NCBI GenBank assembly: GCA_030044775.1
Contig: JASICF010000438.1
Coordinates: 1 to 14,170, forward strand
Direction of reading: 5' to 3'
DNA from: Candidatus Sulfotelmatobacter sp.
Lineage (GTDB): Bacteria; Acidobacteriota; Terriglobia; Terriglobales; Acidobacteriaceae
Length of the DNA stretch: 14,170 nucleotides
Position 1 is the first letter of the stretch; each line of letters begins with the position of its first letter. A program made the translations under genes and the position numbers. The notes under the pieces are model-generated. The model searched no databases and was not told the DNA's origin. It saw only the letters and a program-made list of their open reading frames with translations. Positions 1 through 6,122 of this stretch are shown one piece after another.

Positions 1-447
1 GGCGCCGATTTCGTCAGCGTCCACGTCCCACTCATTCGTCCCGGAGAAAGCCCGACACCGACCTATCATCTTTTCAACGAGCAAACTCTGCGCCTCATGA
101 AGCCGACCGCCTTCCTCGTCAACGATTCCCGTGGCCCCGTGGTTGACGAATTAGCCGTTGTCAAAGCTCTCCGCGAAAACTGGATCGCGGGCGCCGCTCT
201 CGATGTCTTCGCTAAAGAGCCGCTTCCAGCGGATTCTCCTCTGCGCGATCCCGCCATCGCCGACCGCTGCCGGCTCTACCCCCACTTTGCCAGCGCTGCC
301 CGCGACACGCGGCTTTCCACAGACCCCAATAAAGGGATGGCCGGCCGCTGCGTGCAGGGATTGATCGACGTTCTCGAAAAGAACTATGGCGGCGATTACA
401 CAAAGATGCCGTATCTGGTAAACAAAGAGGCTTTCGCAAAGTTGTAG
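1..447 (+). CDS. D-isomer-specific 2-hydroxyacid dehydrogenase, C-terminal part (5' end outside window)
   Basis: NAD(P)-dependent oxidoreductase of the D-2-hydroxyacid dehydrogenase family, which interconverts 2-oxoacids and D-2-hydroxyacids in the cytoplasm. The frame is open from base 1 and ends at TAG 445-447, giving 148 visible residues. These cover the second half of the Rossmann domain and the return to the catalytic domain. The family triad is visible: Arg44 in NDSRGPVVDE, Glu73 in KEPLP and His95 in YPHFAS (numbering from base 1). The GAALDVFAKEPL stretch is the family signature. The segment between VHVPL and HLFN is a little longer than usual. The C-terminal tail after the His runs about 50 residues and is not a standard feature I can name. 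The substrate (glyoxylate, hydroxypyruvate, phosphoglycerate or other) cannot be decided from this fragment. About half the protein lies upstream of the window. Confidence 0.9.
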   Translation, partial: GADFVSVHVPLIRPGESPTPTYHLFNEQTLRLMKPTAFLVNDSRGPVVDELAVVKALRENWIAGAALDVFAKEPLPADSPLRDPAIADRCRLYPHFASAARDTRLSTDPNKGMAGRCVQGLIDVLEKNYGGDYTKMPYLVNKEAFAKL

Positions 448-523
448 GAAAACGGTGGGATCACTTTGATCTGGGTTACAAAGGAATGCTGCAGTCATCA
501 TGCGCTCATTCTGCATACAATTT

Positions 524-554
524 TTGGCTCCCCTTAAGTCATTCCCGATAGAAT
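524..554 (+). promoter_or_regulatory. Candidate sigma70-type promoter for the GH20-like gene
   Basis: TTGGCT at 524-529 and TAGAAT at 549-554, separated by 19 bases, match the -35 and -10 consensus at 4 and 5 of 6 positions. Transcription would begin near 561, about 30 bases before the preferred ATG at 593. The spacing is longer than the ideal 17, so this is only a candidate. The rest of the 448-592 gap holds a small GATCA-CTT-TGATC inverted repeat near 455-467 and nothing else I can interpret. Confidence 0.25.
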
Positions 555-592
555 GAAAGGTGGGTTCGCGTTCGGAGATTCCAACCAGAACC

Positions 593-2722
593 ATGCAAAT
601 GCGAAAATTTCGGGTATTCGTGCGATTTGTTTTTGTGCTGCTCTTGTCCGCTCTCGCTTTCGGCGAGCCGCCAAACTCTGAGAATCCGCTCAGCCTGATT
701 CCTGCGCCCAAGGAAATCCGCCTTCAGACCGGAAGTTTTCGCGTCAAGCCGACGACCAGAATTCTCGTCGAGTTTGGCCATCAGTCCGAAGACCGCATCG
801 CCGCCGAAACGCTGGCCGAAGAAATTCACGACCAGGCTGGATTCACCATAGAAATTGTCGGCGAAAAGCCCGACACGCGCCGCGAAAAGAGGGAAGACCA
901 CAGCAACATCGTTCTCGCCCGCCTGCAGGATCGGAAGGTGCGCGACTTCCTCGCTAAAAAAGGTCTCACTGCCGATTCTATCGGCGATCAGGGATATCTT
1001 CTGTTCTCCGACCGGTCGCATCTGATTGTCGCCGCCAATACCGGCCAGGGACTTTTCTATGGAGTGCAAACTCTCCGCCAGCTTCTTCGCCCCGAAGGCG
1101 GCACTCTCGTCTGCCCCGCCGTTTCCATACGCGACTGGCCCAGCATGGAGTGGCGCGGCGTGCAGGATGACATCAGCCGCGGCCCCATTCCAACCGAGGA
1201 TTACATGAAGAGCCAGATTCGTACTCTGGCCGCGTTCAAAATCAATTTTTTTGCGCTCTACATGGAGCACGTCTTCGACTTTGCCAGCCAGCCTCTTATC
1301 GCTCCCAAAGAAGCCGCGCTCACTCCCAAGGAAATCAACTCGCTCATCGACTACGCGAAAGCCCTCTATGTCACCATTCTCCCCGAGCAGCAAACCTTCG
1401 GCCACCTGCACCACATGTTGAAGTACGACGTGTATGACGATGTTGCTGAACGTCCGCACGGCCACGTACTGACGCCCACGAAAGACCGCTCGTACGACAT
1501 CATCACAGCCATGTACGCGGATCTCGTTCCGCTTTTTCCCGGACCATATCTTCACATCGGCGGCGATGAAACCTTCGAACTCGGCCAGGGACAAACCTCC
1601 GCCCTCGCCGCTCAGGAAGGACTTGGCCGCGTTTACCTCGATCACATCGAGAGAGTCAGTTCAATTCTTGCGCCCTACCATAAGCAGCTCATGTTCTGGG
1701 GCGATATCGCCATCAAATATCCTCAGTTGCTCGGCATCCTTCCGAAAGACATGATTGCAGTTCCCTGGGATTACGATCCGAAACCAAGCTACGCGAGCAT
1801 CGTCAAGCCCTATCGCGATGCGGGTCTGCGTGTGGTGGTCGCTCCCGGGGCGAACAACTGGAACCAGCTCTGGCCCAATCTCGACGATGGCTACGTCAAC
1901 ATTCGCAATTTCGTCCGCGACGGCCAATCGCTGGGCGCGATGGGCATGTTAGACACCACCTGGAACGACGATGGGGAATCCCTGTACGCCATGGCTTGGC
2001 CCACGCTGGTTTTTGGAGCCGCTGCCGCCTGGCAGTCTGGCGAATCCAACATCGAAGACTTCAAAAATTCCTACGACTGGGCTTTCTACCGCAACTCCGG
2101 CGGCAACACCTTCCGCGATATTCTTAGCGACCTCGATCAAGGCCATGAAGCGCTGGCAAAGATCAAAGTCGACACCGAAACCGACGACCTCTTCTGGATC
2201 GATCCCTTCACTCCCGCCGGCGCAGCCACTATGCAAAAGCTGGCGCCTGCGGCCATCGAAATGCGCCTTGGCGCCGAGCACGCGCTGGAATCGCTCTATC
2301 GCAATCATTCTCAGGCCCGCGCCCACGATTCCACGCTCGACGACATGATCGTCGCCGCCTGGCGCTGGGACGCGCTGGGCATGAAGATCGAGTTCACGCA
2401 GGAGATCAACAAATTTTATTGGGACGCTTTCCAGAACCAGACGGACGCCAGCCGTGTCGGCAACGATCTCGAGGAAATTACCTCGATCAACGCGCGCCTG
2501 GAAGACCTGCGCGATTCCACCACCCGTCTCGGCGGCATGTATCGCCAGGCCTGGCTCCGCGAATACCAGCCGTATTGGCTGGGGAATGTCGAAGTCCGCT
2601 ACGACATGCTCGCGCAGGAATTTCAGCAGAAGATCGTCGCCGTGCGCCAGGCCCGCCGCCAATACGAAGCGACCAAGTCCCTGACGCAACCGCAAGACCT
2701 GGGATTCTACCTGCAGCCTTAA
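593..2722 (+). CDS. Secreted GH20-like beta-N-acetylhexosaminidase family protein
   Basis: Likely exo-acting glycoside hydrolase that removes terminal N-acetylhexosamine from envelope or environmental glycans outside the cytoplasm. It has 709 residues from ATG 593. Residues 1 to about 25 form a signal peptide: a basic start, then FVFVLLLSALAF. Residues about 32-175 resemble the GH20b-type N-terminal domain (LSLIPAPKEIRL...). The catalytic barrel begins near Trp187-Arg188-Gly189. The hallmark HIGGDE motif gives the Asp325-Glu326 pair, the polarising Asp and acid/base Glu of substrate-assisted GH20 catalysis. The C-terminal 200 residues look helical. The frame is open upstream to a GTG at 560, but ATG 593 (or 599) puts the signal peptide at the N-terminus. 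The strand-1 region reads RGVQDDISRGPIP rather than the usual GH20 RG-x-x-xDxSR-HF, which suggests a divergent subfamily. The substrate is uncertain, and the GH20 label rests mainly on the HxGGDE motif and overall layout. Confidence 0.85.
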   Translation: MQMRKFRVFVRFVFVLLLSALAFGEPPNSENPLSLIPAPKEIRLQTGSFRVKPTTRILVEFGHQSEDRIAAETLAEEIHDQAGFTIEIVGEKPDTRREKREDHSNIVLARLQDRKVRDFLAKKGLTADSIGDQGYLLFSDRSHLIVAANTGQGLFYGVQTLRQLLRPEGGTLVCPAVSIRDWPSMEWRGVQDDISRGPIPTEDYMKSQIRTLAAFKINFFALYMEHVFDFASQPLIAPKEAALTPKEINSLIDYAKALYVTILPEQQTFGHLHHMLKYDVYDDVAERPHGHVLTPTKDRSYDIITAMYADLVPLFPGPYLHIGGDETFELGQGQTSALAAQEGLGRVYLDHIERVSSILAPYHKQLMFWGDIAIKYPQLLGILPKDMIAVPWDYDPKPSYASIVKPYRDAGLRVVVAPGANNWNQLWPNLDDGYVNIRNFVRDGQSLGAMGMLDTTWNDDGESLYAMAWPTLVFGAAAAWQSGESNIEDFKNSYDWAFYRNSGGNTFRDILSDLDQGHEALAKIKVDTETDDLFWIDPFTPAGAATMQKLAPAAIEMRLGAEHALESLYRNHSQARAHDSTLDDMIVAAWRWDALGMKIEFTQEINKFYWDAFQNQTDASRVGNDLEEITSINARLEDLRDSTTRLGGMYRQAWLREYQPYWLGNVEVRYDMLAQEFQQKIVAVRQARRQYEATKSLTQPQDLGFYLQP

Positions 2723-2744
2723 ATTCCCGTTGTCACGGACGGAA

Positions 2745-2758
2745 ACTGAGCGCTCAGT
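2745..2758. repeat. 14-bp perfect palindrome after the GH20-like gene
   Basis: ACTGAGCGCTCAGT reads the same on both strands and lies 22 bases after the stop codon. It is not followed by a T run, so it is not a classic terminator. It could be a protein-binding site or a remnant of the repeat element that follows. Confidence 0.6.
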
Positions 2759-2776
2759 GAGACGCTGCCAGATGGC

Positions 2777-2825
2777 GTCATCCCGAGCGGAGCCGTTTTC
2801 TCCTGGCGAAGCGAGGGAGCTCGAC
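2777..2825. repeat. Degenerate intergenic repeat, copy A
   Basis: The stretch opens with GTCATCCCGAGCGG and closes with GCGAAGCGAGGGAGCT, with a T-rich insert between. It shares the GTCAT(C/T)CCGA start and the AGCGAG end with copy B at 4702-4742. Elements of this kind (GTCATTCCGAGCG...AGCGAGGAATCT) are, from memory, frequent between genes in Acidobacteriota genomes. Function unknown. Confidence 0.5.
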
Positions 2826-2854
2826 AGAAGCATCCTCATAGAAAACGCAATTAC

Positions 2855-3409
2855 ATGCAACGCTTCATCCTCACCGGTGCTCCCGGCTCCGGCAAAACAG
2901 CGATAATCCGCCAGCTTGAAATCGACGGTTTCAACGTCGTCGAAGAAGCCGCAACTGACGTGATCGCCCTGCAACAGGTGCAAGGAATAGCCGAACCGTG
3001 GACGAATCCTTCCTTCATTGACGCGGTAGCCCGTCTGCAAGGCCATCGTGAGAATCAATTTTCAACCGCACCCAGCGGCATCCAATTTCACGATCGTTCA
3101 ATTATCTGCACCGCTGCGCTCGCGATTTACCTGGGACACCCGTTCTCCGAGTTTCTCTTGTCAGAACTCGCCCGGGTGCGCCGGGATGCAATTTTCCAGA
3201 AACAGGTCTTTTTCGTTCAGAATCTAGGCTTTATCACTCCGACGGAGGCGCGTCGCATCAGCTTCGAAGAAACTTTGCGGTTTGAGGAAGTCCATGCAAG
3301 GACCTACTGCGACTTCGGATATGAGAGTGTTCAGATTGCTCGCGGCACTCTATCCGACCGCGTTTCAGCCATCAAGAATGCACTCGCACATTTCGCAACA
3401 GGGTTCTAA
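2855..3409 (+). CDS. P-loop ATPase of the AAA_28 / NadR-kinase-like type
   Basis: Small soluble nucleotide-binding protein of 184 residues, probably cytoplasmic. The Walker A loop GAPGSGKT lies at residues 8-15, right after the first beta strand (MQRFILT). The following DGFNVVEEAATDVI segment and the later FHDRSIICTAALAIYLG segment fit the layout of the AAA_28 family. That family includes the ribosylnicotinamide-kinase half of NadR and many stand-alone proteins of unknown substrate. No adenylyltransferase domain is attached, so NAD salvage is only a suggestion from the family. The ATG has no clear Shine-Dalgarno site. No better start is visible, because the P-loop sits where these proteins normally begin. 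It precedes the aminotransferase by 95 bases, but a promoter candidate in the gap argues against tight coupling. Confidence 0.8.
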   Translation: MQRFILTGAPGSGKTAIIRQLEIDGFNVVEEAATDVIALQQVQGIAEPWTNPSFIDAVARLQGHRENQFSTAPSGIQFHDRSIICTAALAIYLGHPFSEFLLSELARVRRDAIFQKQVFFVQNLGFITPTEARRISFEETLRFEEVHARTYCDFGYESVQIARGTLSDRVSAIKNALAHFATGF

Positions 3410-3440
3410 GGGTTATTGAAGGTCGATCCTGTGGCTCAAC

Positions 3441-3469
3441 TTGATACATTAACGAGTGATAGGTAAAGA
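3441..3469 (+). promoter_or_regulatory. Candidate sigma70-type promoter for the aminotransferase
   Basis: TTGATA at 3441-3446 (5 of 6 to the -35 consensus) is followed after exactly 17 bases by TAAAGA at 3464-3469 (3 of 6 to the -10). A start near 3476 would leave a leader of about 29 bases before ATG 3505. Confidence 0.35.
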
Positions 3470-3504
3470 TTCCTCGCTTAAACGAAACACGATCAGACAC
3501 GGCA

Positions 3505-4671
3505 ATGTTTTCCAACCGCTCTAACTGGAAGCTGACGCGCAACCGACTTACCGAAGCGCTTGAAGAAGCGAAGGCCCGTGGTGCCGGCATTCTTGATCTA
3601 ACGCTCTCCAATCCCACGCGCGCCGGACTGCGTTACTGCGAGCATGAAATCCTTTCTTCCCTTGCCTTGCCCAATTCTCTCGATTACGATCCGCAGCCAA
3701 AAGGCTTGCCGGTCGCCCGCGCCGCCGCCGCCGCGTACTATCAGGATCAACACGCAATCGGCGTCGATCCCGAGCGCCTCATCCTCACCACCAGCACCAG
3801 CGAAGGATATTCTTTCATTTTCCGGCTGCTCTGCAACGCGGGCGACGAAATCCTCGTTCCCAAGCCCAGCTATCCGTTGTTTGAGTTTCTCGCCGATCTG
3901 AGCGATGTAAAACTCGTTCCTTACCCGCTCCTCTACGATCACGGCTGGCAAATCGATTTTCCCTCACTTCGCAAAGCAGTTACGGCACGCACTCGCGCTG
4001 TCGTCGTGGTTCACCCGAACAATCCCACCGGGTCGTTTGTGCAGGCTGATGAGCGGGATCAGCTCAATCGCACGTGTCATGAGCGCTCGCTGGCCATCAT
4101 CGCTGACGAAGTGTTTCTCGACTACGCCCACGACCGTCGTCCGCGCGCAAGTTTTTCCGCCAATCAGGAGGTCCTCACCTTCACGCTGAGCGGTGTCTCC
4201 AAAATCGCTGCGCTGCCGCAGATGAAAGTGGCCTGGATCGTTACCAGTGGTCCTTCCGCGCAAGTCGAAGCTGCGCTCTCGCGCCTCGAGGTCATCGCCG
4301 ACACATATCTTTCGATGAGCGCTCCTATCCAGTGGGCGACGCCAACCATGCTCGAGCAGCGAAAGGAAGTCCAGCGGCAGTTGCTTGATCGCGTTCTCGC
4401 TAATCTTTCCGAACTCGATCGCCGGCTCGCAGCACAGAAAACTTGTGAGCGCCTCATTGTGGATGGCGGATGGTATGCCATTCTCCGCATCCCCGTAACG
4501 CGGACCGACGAAGAATTAGCGGTCGATCTTGTGCTCGCGGAACACGTCCTAGTCCATCCTGGACATTTCTACGATTTTCCGAGCGATGGTTACATCGTGC
4601 TGAGCTTGATCGCGCAGCCGAACGAGTTTGCCGAAGGAATGCGCAGGGTGCTCGAGCATCTGGACAAGTAG
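3505..4671 (+). CDS. PLP-dependent class I/II aminotransferase
   Basis: Cytoplasmic fold-type I enzyme of 388 residues, the usual length for the family, which moves an amino group between an amino acid and a 2-oxoacid. Motifs appear in order: LDLTLSNPTRAG near residues 31-42 (N-terminal substrate loop); TTSTSEGYSFIF (cofactor phosphate region); HPNNPTG at 170-176 with Asn173; DEVFLDY with Asp201, which contacts the pyridine nitrogen; SGVSK with Lys233, the Schiff-base lysine; and Arg328 in YAILRIP, which should bind the substrate carboxylate. Where aspartate aminotransferases have Tyr225 (D-x-x-Y), this protein has Phe204, with a Tyr three residues later. The substrate cannot be assigned; aspartate- or alanine-type activities are possible. 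The start is the only sensible ATG, though it lacks a good ribosome site. A possible promoter lies just upstream. Confidence 0.9.
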   Translation: MFSNRSNWKLTRNRLTEALEEAKARGAGILDLTLSNPTRAGLRYCEHEILSSLALPNSLDYDPQPKGLPVARAAAAAYYQDQHAIGVDPERLILTTSTSEGYSFIFRLLCNAGDEILVPKPSYPLFEFLADLSDVKLVPYPLLYDHGWQIDFPSLRKAVTARTRAVVVVHPNNPTGSFVQADERDQLNRTCHERSLAIIADEVFLDYAHDRRPRASFSANQEVLTFTLSGVSKIAALPQMKVAWIVTSGPSAQVEAALSRLEVIADTYLSMSAPIQWATPTMLEQRKEVQRQLLDRVLANLSELDRRLAAQKTCERLIVDGGWYAILRIPVTRTDEELAVDLVLAEHVLVHPGHFYDFPSDGYIVLSLIAQPNEFAEGMRRVLEHLDK

Positions 4672-4701
4672 TCCGGTTGCATTATCTTCGTTTTTCCTGA
4701 T

Positions 4702-4742
4702 GTCATTCCGACACGCGAGCGCAGCGAGCAAGGAGGAACCTG
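4702..4742. repeat. Degenerate intergenic repeat, copy B
   Basis: GTCATTCCGACACGCGAGCG followed by CAGCGAG and GGAGGAACCT. It shares the outer blocks of copy A at 2777-2825 but has a different middle. It lies in the gap between two convergent genes, 30 bases after the aminotransferase stop. It may act as an RNA hairpin or be a passive repeat; nothing in the sequence decides. Confidence 0.5.
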
Positions 4743-4780
4743 CTTTTGGCCGCAAGGCTCTCGCAGCGGGGAAAAGCCGC

Positions 4781-5413
4781 CTACCTCTTCACTAAAAAGG
4801 GATTGCTTTCTCGTTCCTCGCCAATCGTTGTCAGCGGCCCATGTCCCGGAACGACAATTGTCTCGTCCGGCAAAGAAAGCACCGTCCCGTGAAGCGACTC
4901 CATAATCTTTTCCATCGATCCGCCGGGCAAATCTGTTCGACCAATGGAACCGGCAAACAGTGTGTCTCCGGCGATCAGTTTCTTCTCGGTGGCGAAGTAG
5001 AGGCAGATGCTGCCCTCGGTGTGTCCTGGCGTATGAAAGATGCTGGCCTCATGTGCTCCTGCCTTCGCTTTATCGCCGCTCGATACCGCTTGGTCGATCT
5101 TCACCTCACCCGGCGGAGCCACGCCGATCCATTCCGCCTGCGCGTCAAGTATCTTCAAAAGCGCGTAATCATTCTGATTGAGGAGAATCGGAGCTCCCGT
5201 TGCGGCCCGTAGCTTCATCGCGCCGCCCACATGATCGATGTGCGCATGCGTAATCACAATCTGCTTTACCTGCAGATTGTGTTTTCGGACGATCGCCAGC
5301 ACATCCTCGATATCATCACCCGGATCGATCACCATGGCTTCGCGCGTCGTCTCGTCACCGATAATCGAGCAATTGCACTGCAACGGCCCCACGGCAAGAA
5401 TCTCGTGAATCAT
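4781..5413 (-). CDS. Metallo-beta-lactamase-fold hydrolase, glyoxalase II-like
   Basis: Probable cytoplasmic binuclear metal hydrolase of 210 residues, typical length for short glyoxalase-II-like proteins, which cleave thioesters such as S-lactoylglutathione or related substrates. The signature THAHIDHVGG gives His56, His58, Asp60 and His61. The remaining metal ligands are His131 (HTPGHTEGS), Asp150 (IAGDTLF) and His191 (VPGHGP). The FAGSIGRTDLPGG stretch is characteristic of this subgroup. It lacks the C-terminal glutathione-binding helices of classic GloB, so the true thiol is unknown. The ATG at 5413 begins MIHEILAVGPLQCN, the usual start for these proteins. No Shine-Dalgarno site precedes it, and a TACAAT box ends only six bases upstream. 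It is divergent from the eight-Cys / mutY group and convergent with the aminotransferase. Confidence 0.9.
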   Translation of the reverse strand: MIHEILAVGPLQCNCSIIGDETTREAMVIDPGDDIEDVLAIVRKHNLQVKQIVITHAHIDHVGGAMKLRAATGAPILLNQNDYALLKILDAQAEWIGVAPPGEVKIDQAVSSGDKAKAGAHEASIFHTPGHTEGSICLYFATEKKLIAGDTLFAGSIGRTDLPGGSMEKIMESLHGTVLSLPDETIVVPGHGPLTTIGEERESNPFLVKR

Positions 5414-5419
5414 AAGGCT

Positions 5420-5425
5420 ATTGTA
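5420..5425 (-). promoter_or_regulatory. TACAAT -10 box directly upstream of the metallo-hydrolase start
   Basis: On the minus strand TACAAT (5 of 6 to consensus) is followed by AGCCTT and then the ATG at 5413. Transcription would start at or next to the A of the start codon, giving a leaderless message. I see no good -35 match at 16-18 bases, so confidence is limited. Confidence 0.35.
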
Positions 5426-5553
5426 GAGGAAAGGTCATTCTCTGCAGGGGATCACAAAGCGCGCAGCACACACTGTTGTTAACTATGTGTTCCAGCGTGT
5501 TTTGTGGTAAACCGTTTCAAAGTCAAGAATCGAAAAATTCCACACAACTGCAC

Positions 5554-5582
5554 TTGCCCTAAACCCCAACTGGCGAGACAAT
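5554..5582 (+). promoter_or_regulatory. Candidate promoter for the eight-Cys / mutY / TonB group
   Basis: TTGCCC at 5554-5559 and GACAAT at 5577-5582 lie exactly 17 bases apart, each matching 4 of 6 consensus positions. A start near 5589 would leave a short leader containing the G run at 5595-5599 before GTG 5607. It is the best-spaced candidate in the 193-base divergent gap. Confidence 0.35.
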
Positions 5583-5606
5583 ACGCCATCGTGCGGGGGT
5601 TCAGCT

Positions 5607-6089
5607 GTGGCAGCCAAATACCGTCAGCATGGATATCAGGACCGCGATCGCGATAGCCACGAACGCGGTAGTGACGACCGGCCGCGCAGAGAATCCGGGG
5701 GTAGCCCAAAAGAGAAATCCGGCGCTAAAACCTCCACGCCGATCGCCAGGCGGGATTACAGCATGGGTCCGCGTCCGGTGAATATGCCGGGCACGCGCGA
5801 AGTGTCTCGCTGCGCGCAGTGCGGCGCCGTGCTGGACCAAATCCCGCCCACCGGCCTTTGTCCCAAGTGCGGATTCGAACTGCACTCCTGCAAGCAGTGT
5901 ATGTACTTCGATCCGGGCAAGCGGTTCGAGTGCATGCAGCCCGTTCCGGAGCGCATCGTAAAGAAAGATACGCGCAACCAATGCACTTTCTACGAGATTC
6001 GCGTCACCCGCGAAAAAGAAACGTCTACTCCGGTAACGCAACGTCCCACCGATGCCCGCCAGGCATTCGAGAATTTGTTCAAAAAGTAG
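5607..6089 (+). CDS. Eight-cysteine zinc-ribbon-like protein upstream of mutY
   Basis: Small soluble protein of 160 residues with no signal peptide or membrane segment. Residues 1-65 are hydrophilic, rich in Arg, Asp, Ser and Gly, and probably disordered. The core has two cysteine groups: C69-x2-C72 with C85-x2-C88, a normal zinc-ribbon spacing; then C95-x2-C98, C109 and C126 in a CKQCMYFDPGKRFEC ... NQCTFYE layout. The second group resembles a Cys4 module (C-x2-C-x-x-FDP ... C ... P-x-E ... N-x-C-x-F/Y) that I recall at the ends of other bacterial proteins of unknown function. It could bind zinc or possibly an iron-sulfur cluster. The start is GTG at 5607, with a GGGGG run (5595-5599) seven bases before it; the next in-frame ATG is at residue 53. 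It ends 33 bases before mutY, which suggests one transcript. Function unknown. Confidence 0.8.
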   Translation: MAAKYRQHGYQDRDRDSHERGSDDRPRRESGGSPKEKSGAKTSTPIARRDYSMGPRPVNMPGTREVSRCAQCGAVLDQIPPTGLCPKCGFELHSCKQCMYFDPGKRFECMQPVPERIVKKDTRNQCTFYEIRVTREKETSTPVTQRPTDARQAFENLFKK

Positions 6090-6122
6090 GTGCAATAATT
6101 AGGATGCTGCTCGTCTGAGAAT

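Noticed and set aside
539..1645. Long minus-strand open frame (368 codons) opposite the GH20-like gene
   Set aside because: It lies antisense to a gene with a signal peptide and intact catalytic motif. Its translation has no recognisable domain, so it is explained by codon bias of the sense gene.
1949..3058. Minus-strand open frame of 369 codons spanning the end of the GH20-like gene and the P-loop gene
   Set aside because: It runs across an intergenic repeat and two real plus-strand genes, and has no domain; a shadow frame.
2777..4742. The two GTCAT repeats as part of a CRISPR array
   Set aside because: Only two divergent copies about 1.9 kb apart, with genes between them and no regular spacers or cas genes.
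5601..6095. Minus-strand frame covering the whole eight-Cys gene
   Set aside because: The plus-strand reading has paired CxxC motifs and fits the mutY transcript; the minus reading shows no family features and no ribosome site.
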